DNA from: a virus
Strand: one strand, 5' to 3'
Virus record (IMG/VR): IMGVR_UViG_3300046736_000044
Span: 1 to 39,290 of that record
DNA length: 39,290 nucleotides
The notes beneath the pieces were generated by a model, which worked only from the letters and a program-made list of their open reading frames with translations, did no database searches and was not told the origin of the DNA. The translations under genes were made by a program, and so were the position numbers. Of the stretch, positions 17,501 to 23,212 are shown piece by piece. Each line of letters starts with the position of its first letter. Positions within the stretch are counted from its first letter, which is position 1.

Positions 17501-17635
17501 ACCGTCAATCCCGGGCGGGCCGCCGGGCGGGCCGGTCCGAACAGGCTCACCACCGCCGGGGCTATCACCATTGTTCGGGAGTTCGCCGGCCGGATCATCG
17601 CCGCCCGCCGGTGGCGCGGAAGGATCAGACCATGA
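14558..17635 (+). CDS. Tail fibre with LamG-like, DUF4038/GH140-like glycosidase and two repeat arrays
   Basis: A 1025-residue protein from ATG 14558 with GGGGGCGAG upstream. Residues 1 to about 200 form a LamG/concanavalin-like domain (AFTVMGWVKLSLPSGG, TTLYINGVAAGTSAS, DWIDEVKVFDTALTAGQI). Residues about 205-300 hold four 24-residue repeats. Residues about 303-735 match the DUF4038/apiosidase-like TIM barrel plus its C-terminal beta domain: ILIRGDSPWSMLIDL, WAFGGDYD (Asp462) and FFGEGEYD (Glu553/Glu555) are candidate catalytic positions. Residues about 736-1000 hold eleven more repeats, then a basic tail (REFAGRIIAARRWRGRIRP). It probably degrades or binds a host surface polysaccharide. The substrate is unknown. 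Confidence 0.82.
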   Translation: MTQLSGYGLNEGSGTTTADATGNGRTLTVSGGWAATAKNGAGLGSGGGAVGAVGAGSLSAFTVMGWVKLSLPSGGNYYGVLTSATSSVNGYYLEVSASGAALLLDCYNGTATVNATSTFPVNTATHLAMTLSGGTTTLYINGVAAGTSASGTAQNFGAADWAIGAGNGDIGPGASDWIDEVKVFDTALTAGQIVTEMNTAIGGATSVTMTVGVAREASAAGPVALSGVASVTMSIGSGRSQSAAGPVALSAGANATMTVGAAGAACRSGAVALSGVAHTTMTVGPGRVQVAASRVQMVGLGSAVFITSVSANGRYMLDQNSAPILIRGDSPWSMLIDLSSSEMDTYLTNRAAHGTNMMLCTLVGSIENGGGNNNGETYDGILPFTSGDLNTPNATYWARMDSYLSKAEALGITLMIYGLDGWNTKAGGVFDGKSTADCQAFGAFIGARWLSRPNIVWAFGGDYDANIGPGTFADPQFNAFLTGIRSAGDNRPVTIQNNYMRSLSSDSTYWEQRADLNFAYTYFATYDAVLAGYAKSWTATGGKPLRRPVFFGEGEYDSSLVGDGGSAAAVRRQAGWALTSGACGAFTGQEGVWNFNSGWGSLLSSAQSAQHQKILDTFAGLSKWHLLVPDTGSALVTSGRGTPYVFSTQSDNRWNSTSDYVTAAVTPDKTLAVIYNPNTANGITINASAVGTSPTLRRVDPSTGTSTGMTWTTTPADPGNNAAGQKDWLFIIEAAADATMTVGAGRARGGSAAVSLSGVGNATVTAGAGRSAGSAGPVALSGVGNAALLVGSAGSTGTAGSVALSGTSSVTMTVGSAGATGSAGAVALSAVGVATMTVGAGAATGSAGPVLLAGTSTVTFPVGAAGAVGAAGAVLLLAGQTATLTMGAGGSAAGAGAVALSGIANGTLTVGAGAGAGRAGPVALVTSQPDTTMPVGAAVGVGRAGAVQMFAGSNADLTVAAARATGAAGPVVLSGVAHTTMTVNPGRAAGRAGPNRLTTAGAITIVREFAGRIIAARRWRGRIRP
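15170..15457 (+). repeat. First array of 72-base/24-residue repeats in the fibre
   Basis: Four units of 24 residues, consensus TMTVGxGRxxxxAGPVALSG with a two-residue lead such as SV, NA or HT. The last unit (AHTTMTVGPGR...) is nearly identical at DNA level to the last unit of the second array. The array separates the LamG-like and glycosidase-like domains. Confidence 0.9.
16763..17557 (+). repeat. Second array of 24-residue repeats in the fibre
   Basis: Eleven units (ten of 24 and one of 25 residues) of the same Gly/Ala/Val/Ser repeat as 15170-15457. The final unit again begins AHTTMTV and continues NPGR. Units diverge enough that the array is old, yet boundaries stay in register. It probably forms a rigid beta stalk distal to the glycosidase domain. 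Confidence 0.88.
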
Positions 17636-17961
17636 GCGAACGCTTCCACTACCTCACATCCGATGCTGTGACGGTGGCCGTTTCGTCACCGGACGGTGAC
17701 CCGGTTGGGGATGACGTGACGGTGACCGCGGGGCTTGGGACCGCGTGGCGCCCACCGGGCGCCCTCACTGACTGCTCGTGGGTGGGTGCCGCATCGGCGG
17801 ATCGGGAGTTTGCTTTGCCTATCAACCCGACCGGGGCGCCACCGTTGGCGAACGGGGTTTATCGGGTGTGGTTCCGGTTGTCGGGTGCGGGGGTGGCCCC
17901 GCTGTCGCCGTTGGTGTGCGCCGAGGATCAGGTCGTGATTTTTGGGCGGCCGACACCCTGA
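17632..17961 (+). CDS. Small beta-rich structural protein after the fibre
   Basis: A 109-residue protein from ATG 17632, which overlaps the fibre stop and has GGAAGGA 8 bases upstream. It is beta-rich and looks like one Ig-like or jelly-roll domain (DAVTVAVSSPDGDPVGDDVT, GVYRVWFRLSGAGVAPLSP, DQVVIFGRPTP). It closes the late operon; the next bases contain the early promoter. A role as fibre partner or tail-tip protein is inferred from location. Confidence 0.65.
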   Translation: MSERFHYLTSDAVTVAVSSPDGDPVGDDVTVTAGLGTAWRPPGALTDCSWVGAASADREFALPINPTGAPPLANGVYRVWFRLSGAGVAPLSPLVCAEDQVVIFGRPTP

Positions 17962-17965
17962 CCAC

Positions 17966-18000
17966 TTGCACCCTCACACTAGACCGACTAGTGTGAGGGT
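17966..18000 (+). promoter_or_regulatory. Early promoter P1 with 13-bp-arm palindromic operator
   Basis: -35 TTGCAC (17966-17971), 17-base spacer, -10 TAGTGT (17989-17994). A perfect inverted repeat runs from 17970 to 18000: arm ACCCTCACACTAG, spacer ACCGA, then the exact reverse complement. It covers the spacer, the -10 and the predicted transcription start and ends one base before ATG 18001, so the mRNA should be leaderless and repressible by a dimeric protein. Confidence 0.85.
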
Positions 18001-18246
18001 ATGGAGAAAACGACCGAATCACCACCGCGCATGATCATCGACCGGCAAGCCTACGAGATCGCCAAAGCGACCAGCGGGCTCCGGTACGACCTCGACGTGG
18101 CCGAAGCACTGCAGGTTCACCCCGTCACATGGACCCGCATCCTCGGAGGCACCTACGTCCTCACCCCCAGGGTTCAGGGGCTCATCCGCGGGTTGTTCCC
18201 GGACCACGCTGACGCCATCATCGTTCCGGCTCGGGGGAAGTCGTGA
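18001..18246 (+). CDS. Small HTH DNA-binding protein (Cro-like), probable autoregulator
   Basis: An 81-residue protein whose ATG 18001 directly follows the P1 palindrome. The centre (DLDVAEALQVHPVTWTRILG) has the shape of a helix-turn-helix with a recognition helix around HPVTWTRIL, in the lambda-repressor-like class, and a basic C-terminus. It is the first gene of the early region. The simplest reading is that it binds the CACTAG-N5-CTAGTG operators at 17970, 22737 and 25961 and controls its own and other early promoters. No ribosome site is present because the transcript should begin at the AUG. Its stop overlaps the next start (GTGA). Confidence 0.72.
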   Translation: MEKTTESPPRMIIDRQAYEIAKATSGLRYDLDVAEALQVHPVTWTRILGGTYVLTPRVQGLIRGLFPDHADAIIVPARGKS

Positions 18247-18425
18247 CCGACTGGGAACCTGACACCCTGCACCCGAACGAGGTTGAGGTTTGCGCCGACT
18301 GCCTCACGCACTCATGCCTTACCGGTGCTCTGCCCTGCCCGGACGCCGGCCGCGACTCGGAGGTCCGCACGGTGGCCGAGCTCCGGCAACTCGCTCTCGA
18401 ATCACCCGACGCTTACGCGCTCTAA
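18243..18425 (+). CDS. Small cysteine-containing protein
   Basis: A 60-residue protein from GTG 18243, overlapping the stop of the HTH gene. Four cysteines in CADCLTHSCLTGALPC could bind a metal ion, and the C-terminal part is a helix (RTVAELRQLALESPDAYAL). It is acidic overall. I do not recognise a family. Coupled translation suggests that it is made together with the HTH regulator. Confidence 0.6.
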   Translation: MTDWEPDTLHPNEVEVCADCLTHSCLTGALPCPDAGRDSEVRTVAELRQLALESPDAYAL

Positions 18426-18428
18426 CCG

Positions 18429-18439
18429 CACCCGACCAA
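18429..18439 (+). promoter_or_regulatory. Start-associated repeat CACCCGACCAA, copy 1
   Basis: Exact 11-base copy, followed by AGGAAATCGTG and ATG 18451. One of five exact copies that all lie shortly upstream of early-gene starts (others at 21888, 22802, 26140, 28946). Confidence 0.75.
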
Positions 18440-18450
18440 AGGAAATCGTG

Positions 18451-18966
18451 ATGACTGAACCGACCCGACCCCCAACCCGAACCGACCTGCAGCGGCAACT
18501 GATCTACCTGGCCGACCTCGCCGCGATGGCGAACGAGGCAGCGAAACACATCCGCAAAGTGTTGCCCACGATCATGGAAGTAGGCGACAAGGCAGAGCCG
18601 ACGATCCCTACCGGTGACCCGATCGAACCCCCAGCGGGGACGGTGACCTATCGGCGCCCGTCGCAGTCCGTCATGGTCACCGCCGAGGATGTGTTCCGCG
18701 CGTGGGTGGACGACAACTACCCAGGAGAAATCGAGTTGGTAGAGCGGGTCCGGCCCGCTTTCATGTCCCGGTTCATCGACGCCAACGGGATTGTCGTCGG
18801 CCCGTCCGGGGAGATCGACATCCCTGGTATCGCCGTCGTCACAGGGTCACCCTCGATCGCTGTGGTGACGAACAAGAAGAACCTTGACCAGTTGCGTGGG
18901 GCGATGCGGGATCTCACCGTGGGTGACCTGCTGACCGTCCGCGCCATCGAAGGACCAAGCAAATGA
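18451..18966 (+). CDS. Protein preceding the ERF recombinase
   Basis: A 171-residue protein from ATG 18451, with AAAGGAA as ribosome site (GTG 18448 is an adjacent alternative). Residues 12-45 are helical (LQRQLIYLADLAAMANEAAK). The rest contains VTAEDVFRAWVDDNYPGEIE, VRPAFMSRFIDANG and a beta stretch (SPSIAVVTNKKNLDQLRG). Its stop overlaps the ERF gene (ATGA), so it is likely a partner in recombination or DNA metabolism, but I recognise no family. Confidence 0.65.
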   Translation: MTEPTRPPTRTDLQRQLIYLADLAAMANEAAKHIRKVLPTIMEVGDKAEPTIPTGDPIEPPAGTVTYRRPSQSVMVTAEDVFRAWVDDNYPGEIELVERVRPAFMSRFIDANGIVVGPSGEIDIPGIAVVTGSPSIAVVTNKKNLDQLRGAMRDLTVGDLLTVRAIEGPSK

Positions 18967-19835
18967 CCGAACCGGCACGTCTTGAGGTTGTGCAGGCATG
19001 GTCCGCTGTGATGGCCGATGTTCGCTCTGTCGGGAAGGACTCGAAGAACAACACCCCGGGGCAGACCTACATGTTCCGCGGGATTGATGCGGTGATGAAC
19101 GCCGCCGGGCCGGCGATGCGCGCGCATGGTGTGATCGTCACACCGCACCGCATCCGCTCTATCGACTACACAACTGTGACCGTGGGGAAGAACCAGACTG
19201 TGATGGCATCGGTTCGGGTGCTCGTGACCTACCGGATCAGGGGGCCGCTCGGTGACCATATCGACGTGACAGTCCCGGGGGAGGCGTTCGACTCCGGCGA
19301 CAAGGGCACAGCGAAAGCTATGTCCGTGGCCTATCGGACGATGCTGCTGCAGTCGTTGACCCTGCCCACTGATGACCCGGACCCTGACGCCGCCAGGTCC
19401 GCACCGGACATATCGCAGGAAGAGGCGCAGGACCTCGGTAAGTGGCGTGGCATGGTGTCCGCAGCCGGGAGGGACCAGGCCAAACTGTCCGCGTTGTGGA
19501 CGCAGATGAAGGCCGAGTGGGATTCGGTGCCGTGGTCACCCGAGCGTCACGCGGTGCTATTGGATGCGGTGAACCGTGCGAAGGAACCGGCACCGGCTGA
19601 ACCTGCTCGGCCGCCGGCGCCGGAACACCCGGAACCGCGACCCGATACGGCGGAGCTTGACGCGCAGGCCGCGGCCGATTGGGACGCCGCATGGCGTGAG
19701 AAGCTGGCCGCCGCGACCGAAGGCCGGAAATCGGCGGAGGTTCGGGCGCTGATCAAACTAGCGAAGGAGGCAGGCGCAGCCGTGCTCGCCGCAGAGGGCA
19801 CCGCGGTCCTCGACCGGTGGAGGGCGGAACGGTGA
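18963..19835 (+). CDS. ERF-family single-strand annealing protein
   Basis: A 290-residue protein from ATG 18963. The N-terminal about 145 residues have the ERF pattern: VQAWSAVMADVRSVGKDSKN, YMFRGIDAVMNAAGPAMRAH, VTYRIRGPLGDHIDVTVPGE and GDKGTAKAMSVAYRTMLLQS leading to TLPTDDPDPD. ERF proteins bind single-stranded DNA and anneal homologous strands in phage recombination and genome circularisation. The C-terminal half is Pro/Glu/Ala-rich with a late helical region and looks linker-like. RusA resolvase (25468) would process the resulting junctions. Confidence 0.9.
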   Translation: MTEPARLEVVQAWSAVMADVRSVGKDSKNNTPGQTYMFRGIDAVMNAAGPAMRAHGVIVTPHRIRSIDYTTVTVGKNQTVMASVRVLVTYRIRGPLGDHIDVTVPGEAFDSGDKGTAKAMSVAYRTMLLQSLTLPTDDPDPDAARSAPDISQEEAQDLGKWRGMVSAAGRDQAKLSALWTQMKAEWDSVPWSPERHAVLLDAVNRAKEPAPAEPARPPAPEHPEPRPDTAELDAQAAADWDAAWREKLAAATEGRKSAEVRALIKLAKEAGAAVLAAEGTAVLDRWRAER

Positions 19836-20332
19836 CCAGAGCTATGGGATCCCATCACTCCGCGCGGGCAATAACGACAACGTGGTTAACCCCGCCGCAC
19901 ATCACGGACGCGCTAGGCGTGTTCGACCTTGACCCGTGCGCGGCTCCCGAACCGCGACCCTGGCCGACCGCCCGCCGCCACATCGCGCTACCGGACGACG
20001 GGTTAGCGGCTGACTGGTCCGGTGCCCGGGTGTGGCTCAATCCGCCATACGCTGACAGTGTGTGGGTGTGGCTATCAAAGCTCGCCACCCACCGGGGCAC
20101 GGCCCTGATATTTGCGCGAACCGAAACGGCCGGGTTCGTGGCGCAAGTGTGGGCGAAAGCTGCCGCGGTCCTGTTCCTGCATGGGCGGCTGCACTTCCAC
20201 CACCCGGACGGGCGCCGCGCGCTCGCTAACAGCGGGGCACCATCCTGCCTAGTTGCCTACGGCACCACCGACGCTATCTCGCTGCGTCACTCAGGGCTGG
20301 CCGGAACGTTCGTAACGGGGTGGGATCGGTGA
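19832..20332 (+). CDS. Dam-like DNA N6-adenine methyltransferase
   Basis: A 166-residue protein. GTG 19832 overlaps the ERF stop (GTGA); ATG 19844 is an alternative. The phage DNA N-6-adenine-methyltransferase pattern is clear: TTWLTPPHITDALG, FDLDPCAAPE and the catalytic VWLNPPY at residues 67-73, followed by GTALIFARTETAGFV. It transfers a methyl group from S-adenosylmethionine to adenine, probably hiding the phage genome from restriction. The length is normal for this short family. It is one of three methyltransferases here. Confidence 0.88.
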   Translation: MTRAMGSHHSARAITTTWLTPPHITDALGVFDLDPCAAPEPRPWPTARRHIALPDDGLAADWSGARVWLNPPYADSVWVWLSKLATHRGTALIFARTETAGFVAQVWAKAAAVLFLHGRLHFHHPDGRRALANSGAPSCLVAYGTTDAISLRHSGLAGTFVTGWDR

Positions 20333-20577
20333 GAGCGACCCTGTGGGTTCACTACCGGGACGGGGGCCGGGCGCTCGTCCCGATCCGGGACACACCGTTA
20401 CGGATCTACTACCTGTGGCGCCGGCTCGGCACCGTGACGCACTGGGCTGGCCGGCCCGTTAAGCGCTGTGTCCTGCACCTTGTCCCGCCACCGTTCGGTG
20501 ACGTGCTGGCGACCCTGCTGGGGTTCGCTGTGATGGCCGGGCTCGGCGCGTGGATGGCAATCAAAGGGCTCGGATAA
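20329..20577 (+). CDS. Small protein with C-terminal membrane segment
   Basis: An 82-residue protein from GTG 20329, overlapping the methyltransferase stop (GTGA). The N-terminal part is basic and beta-like (ATLWVHYRDGGRALVPIRDT, HWAGRPVKRCVLHLVPPP). Residues about 58-80 form one hydrophobic helix (VLATLLGFAVMAGLGAWMAI). It could be a tail-anchored membrane protein. No family is recognised and no role can be argued beyond early coexpression. Confidence 0.6.
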   Translation: MRATLWVHYRDGGRALVPIRDTPLRIYYLWRRLGTVTHWAGRPVKRCVLHLVPPPFGDVLATLLGFAVMAGLGAWMAIKGLG

Positions 20578-20612
20578 CCGATGACCCACCAACAACCGAA
20601 GGACAATCCGAC

Positions 20613-21824
20613 ATGACCGCACCATCCGCAGAGTTCCAAATCGGGACCGCCGACCTCCGCCGAGGGCTGCTCGCCCTCGCGCCGCACGTGAACACCGACC
20701 CCGACCGGGCCGACACCCACCGAATCCGCTTCGAGCTCGGTGACGAAGTGGTCCTACTGGCCACCGATGGTTACACCGCCGGCATGTACGCCACATCCGC
20801 GGATCACGTCCGAACCTTCAACCACGACTACGTAGACATCACACCCTCGGATGCTCAGAAGATCCTGGCCGTGTTCAAGGCCGGGAAGGACGAGGACGCC
20901 GACTACCCCGACTCGGTGCTGCAGTTCGAGGCGACGGAGAAGGCGCTCCGCATCCGTGACATCAGTGGGATGTTCGCCGGCCACGAGCTGGACCTACCGG
21001 CCACACCATCGGGGGAGTTCCCGAACGTGGCCCGCCTGTTCCGGGACCGCCTCGAGATCGCCGCCCCGCCGTCGTTTGACGACGACACGGTGCAGGTCAA
21101 CGCGAAACTACTGGCCCGATTCAGCGTGTCGGGGAAGCAGATCGGTGGGCCGCTCACCATCGACACCAGCACGAGCCCGTATCTGGTGGCATCGGGTGAG
21201 GTGTTCGTGGGTTTGCTCATCCCATCCCGGATCACCGACGAGATCCGCGGCACCCTGCGGGACACGCTCCGCCGGTGGACTGACACCGCACGCCGGGTAG
21301 CCGGTGCCCACGCCGGGCGGAAGGCCGACGAGTCGGCCCTGTCTGACCGGCTGGTGGCCGCAGTGAAGCACGTTGGTATCAGGCAGGCCGCGACCGTCCT
21401 AGGAGTGGCTGAGGGGCTGTCAATCGGTCGGGCTGAGGCCGCTGATCTGTTGCTGTCGATGGAGGGTCACGGGTTGATCGAACGGAAGGGGAAGAAACGA
21501 ACCGTCTTGTTCGCGCCGGATGAGGTTGACCGGGTGTTGTGGCGACTCGCTAACCCCGGGCAAACGGAGGTTGACCCGATGACCGAGGCGGAGGCAGCCG
21601 AGCTCGGGGAACCGATCGACCTGCCCGACATGCCAACCGGCACCGAGATGGAGTGGCCGCCGGCCGATGCGTTCAAGGTCGACCCGGACGATTCGACGCT
21701 TGCCGGGGTTGCCCTGCCGCCCGTGTCGCCGTTCTCGGACACGCCTGCGCCCCCGTCACCGTTCACTGACTCCGATGGCAACGAGTTGCCGACCGCGCCG
21801 ACATCGCCGTTCGATACGCCGTAG
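20613..21824 (+). CDS. Two-domain sliding-clamp-like protein fused to FtsK-gamma-like winged helix
   Basis: A 403-residue protein from ATG 20613 (GAAGGA 16-21 bases upstream). Residues about 8-235 resemble the last two domains of DnaN: VLLATDGYTAGMY recalls the TDGYRLA motif, and PLTIDTSTSPYLV...VGLLIPSR recalls the clamp C-terminus (PMRL end). Residues about 240-310 resemble the FtsK gamma winged helix: LSDRLVAAVKHVGIRQ, LSIGRAEAADLLLSMEGHGL, IERKGKKRTVLF. The tail is acidic and Pro-rich with three SPF motifs (SPFSDTP, SPFTDS, SPFDTP). It may tether host polymerase or other replication proteins to phage DNA. The clamp assignment is inference from pattern. Confidence 0.72.
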   Translation: MTAPSAEFQIGTADLRRGLLALAPHVNTDPDRADTHRIRFELGDEVVLLATDGYTAGMYATSADHVRTFNHDYVDITPSDAQKILAVFKAGKDEDADYPDSVLQFEATEKALRIRDISGMFAGHELDLPATPSGEFPNVARLFRDRLEIAAPPSFDDDTVQVNAKLLARFSVSGKQIGGPLTIDTSTSPYLVASGEVFVGLLIPSRITDEIRGTLRDTLRRWTDTARRVAGAHAGRKADESALSDRLVAAVKHVGIRQAATVLGVAEGLSIGRAEAADLLLSMEGHGLIERKGKKRTVLFAPDEVDRVLWRLANPGQTEVDPMTEAEAAELGEPIDLPDMPTGTEMEWPPADAFKVDPDDSTLAGVALPPVSPFSDTPAPPSPFTDSDGNELPTAPTSPFDTP

Positions 21825-21831
21825 AACGCCG

Positions 21832-21877
21832 AGAGCCGGTCACCTGTCCCGAGGGGTGTCGGCAGGTAACCGGCTCT
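21832..21877 (+). terminator. Long hairpin after the clamp gene, no U-tract
   Basis: Arms AGAGCCGGT (21832-21840) and ACCGGCTCT (21869-21877), extended by one mismatch and ACCTG/CAGGT inside, loop about 16 bases. It starts 7 bases after the clamp stop. No T-run follows, so it is either a U-less actinobacterial terminator or an RNA-stabilising structure. Confidence 0.7.
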
Positions 21878-21887
21878 ACGATGTGTT

Positions 21888-21898
21888 CACCCGACCAA
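21888..21898 (+). promoter_or_regulatory. Start-associated repeat CACCCGACCAA, copy 2
   Basis: Exact copy, 37 bases before GTG 21936 and followed by GGAAAG. It lies between the hairpin and the replication-initiator gene. Confidence 0.75.
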
Positions 21899-21935
21899 GG
21901 AAAGCACCAGACCTACCGCCGAAAGGACCGCCGCT

Positions 21936-21998
21936 GTGGACGACAACCTCACTACAGAAGGGCAGAGCTATGAACAAGCACCATCGTATCGCAGGTGA
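21936..21998 (+). CDS. Possible 20-residue leader peptide before the initiator gene
   Basis: GTG 21936 has a strong ribosome site (GAAAGGA, 8 bases upstream) and opens a 20-codon frame ending 6 bases before GTG 22005, which itself lacks a good ribosome site. A second tiny frame, ATG 21970 to 22008 (12 residues), ends in a GTGA overlap with 22005. Either could couple translation to the initiator. The peptide itself is probably not functional. Confidence 0.4.
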   Translation: MDDNLTTEGQSYEQAPSYRR

Positions 21999-22004
21999 CC
22001 CCCA

Positions 22005-22568
22005 GTGAGCATCGAAGCTGTCGCATGGGTGCTCCGGGAAGCGCCAACGACCGACGCAGAATCCACGCTCATCCTGTTGGGTCTGGCGAACCACGCACAC
22101 CACGACGGCACCGCGGCATGGCCCGGGCAGGCGACCTTAGCCCGGTATGCCAGGTCCAGTGAGCGCACAGTGCGCCGGCGGCTGGTCGAGATGGAAGCGG
22201 CCGGAATCGTGATCCGCGGGGATCAGCAGATGGTTGCGCACCTACCCGCGAACCGTCGCCCGGTGGTGTGGGACATCCCGGGAGTTATCCACAATCAGGG
22301 GGGACAGGCTGACCGGGCAGACTCGGTCAGGGGGGACAGGAACGACAATCAGGGGGGACAGGATCAGGGTTTAGGCCGGTCACTGGTGGCCGACAAACCG
22401 TCCTTAGAACCATCAGAGAAAACGTCCTTAGAGACCAAGATCAGATTTGCTCCGGTTTCTCCGCTGCTCGCTTCGCTTCGCGCGGAAACCCCGCTCCCCG
22501 CCCCGACGTGCCCGCACGGCTCGAAACCGTGGAGATGTGAGACATGCCGCCCCGCATCGAACGGATAG
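22005..22568 (+). CDS. Replication-initiator-like winged-helix protein
   Basis: A 187-residue protein from GTG 22005. Residues about 1-75 have the helix-turn-helix replication protein pattern: SIEAVAWVLREAPTTDAEST, ILLGLANHAHHDGTAAWPGQ, ATLARYARSSERTVRRRLVE, MEAAGIV. After VVWDIPGV the coding sequence runs through a DnaA box and three iterons that give a Gly/Gln/Asp-rich linker (NQGGQ units). The C-terminus has a short cysteine motif (CPHGSKPWRCETCRP). The arrangement mirrors lambda O, whose gene contains the origin to which the protein binds. No helicase or primase is encoded nearby, so host replication proteins would be recruited. Confidence 0.78.
   Translation: MSIEAVAWVLREAPTTDAESTLILLGLANHAHHDGTAAWPGQATLARYARSSERTVRRRLVEMEAAGIVIRGDQQMVAHLPANRRPVVWDIPGVIHNQGGQADRADSVRGDRNDNQGGQDQGLGRSLVADKPSLEPSEKTSLETKIRFAPVSPLLASLRAETPLPAPTCPHGSKPWRCETCRPASNG
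22285..22432 (+). other. Candidate replication origin: DnaA box, iterons, AT-richer segment
   Basis: TTATCCACA at 22285-22293 is a perfect DnaA box. TCAGGGGGGACAGG occurs exactly at 22295-22308, 22327-22340 and 22349-22362 (spacings 32 and 22, near whole helical turns), with a partial ATCAGGG at 22363-22369. About 35 bases later CGTCCTTAGA is repeated at 22399-22408 and 22423-22432 in an AT-richer stretch that could unwind. All lie inside the initiator gene. Confidence 0.75.
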
Positions 22569-22729
22569 AGCGGGACTGTCCGTGCCCGTGGAAGCACCGG
22601 TTCGCGACGGAGTATTTCGCCCTGGCCGAGGCGAAGATGGTGCGGAAGAAGGCCAAACACAAGATGTGGGTCTACTGCTGCCCGTGCGGTTACTGGCACA
22701 CGACCTCGAAGGCGCCGCGCACCACTTGA
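22544..22729 (+). CDS. Small cysteine-rich (CPC) protein
   Basis: A 61-residue basic protein from ATG 22544, overlapping the end of the initiator gene by 25 bases, with GGAGATG upstream. Two paired cysteine motifs, DCPCPWKHRF and YCCPCGYWHT, flank a Lys-rich helix (FALAEAKMVRKKAKHKM), which looks like a one-zinc fold. Similar small zinc proteins are frequent in actinophage early regions, with no known function. It is followed by early promoter P2. Confidence 0.68.
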   Translation: MPPRIERIERDCPCPWKHRFATEYFALAEAKMVRKKAKHKMWVYCCPCGYWHTTSKAPRTT

Positions 22730-22754
22730 CACCCTGCACTAGTCCGGCTAGTGT
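22726..22754 (+). promoter_or_regulatory. Early promoter P2 with CACTAG-N5-CTAGTG operator
   Basis: -35 TTGACA (22726-22731), exact 17-base spacer, -10 TAGTGT (22749-22754). The operator CACTAG-TCCGG-CTAGTG (22737-22753) occupies the same position relative to the -10 as in P1. The next gene starts at 22835, so this transcript has a leader of about 75 bases carrying repeat copy 3. Confidence 0.85.
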
Positions 22755-22801
22755 CTTAGTTGTTACCGGTTGGCCCTGACCTCGGGGGCAGGACCAAACA
22801 C

Positions 22802-22812
22802 CACCCGACCAA
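22802..22812 (+). promoter_or_regulatory. Start-associated repeat CACCCGACCAA, copy 3
   Basis: Exact copy within the P2 leader, 22 bases before ATG 22835, which has GAAAGGG as ribosome site. Confidence 0.75.
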
Positions 22813-22834
22813 CGCACCACCGAAAGGGCACACC

Positions 22835-23212
22835 ATGACCGAGCACACCGCACCGAAGCTGAACGACGCAGGCTTTCCGGTGCTCACCCAGGCCGAGCAG
22901 GACAACACCACCGCCGCGGAATGGGCCGCCGCGCAGGAGCTCGCCGCCGCGAACAACGGCCGGCTCACGGACGACCCGGCACCGTTCGACCCTTGGGCCA
23001 CCCGTGCCGCGCTGCTCGCACTGAATGAGCAGGTAACCGCAGCGTGGCGGTCGCTGAGCACCGAGAACGCGGCGCATGGCCGGACCACCGGCGACCCCGC
23101 ATGGTTGCGTGAGGATGCACTGTGGACGCTCATGGACGCGATCAACGCCGCGTCAACGGCTGCTCACCTTGCCTACGCGGTGGACCGCACCCTCAACGGG
23201 CCGACCCGATGA
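22835..23212 (+). CDS. Hydrophilic Ala-rich protein, first gene under P2
   Basis: A 125-residue protein from ATG 22835 with ribosome site GAAAGGG 6-8 bases upstream. It is mostly helical: FPVLTQAEQDNTTAAEWAAA, WATRAALLALNEQVTAAWRS, WTLMDAINAASTAAHLAYAV. It is acidic near the N-terminus. As the first gene of the P2 transcript it should be expressed early and strongly, so a host-takeover role is possible, but no family is recognised. It overlaps the next start as ATGA. Confidence 0.65.
   Translation: MTEHTAPKLNDAGFPVLTQAEQDNTTAAEWAAAQELAAANNGRLTDDPAPFDPWATRAALLALNEQVTAAWRSLSTENAAHGRTTGDPAWLREDALWTLMDAINAASTAAHLAYAVDRTLNGPTR

Noticed and set aside
22760-22834. TTG 22760 start extending the first P2 gene
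   Set aside because: The extension covers the CACCCGACCAA repeat and ribosome site; ATG 22835 with GAAAGGG is better.
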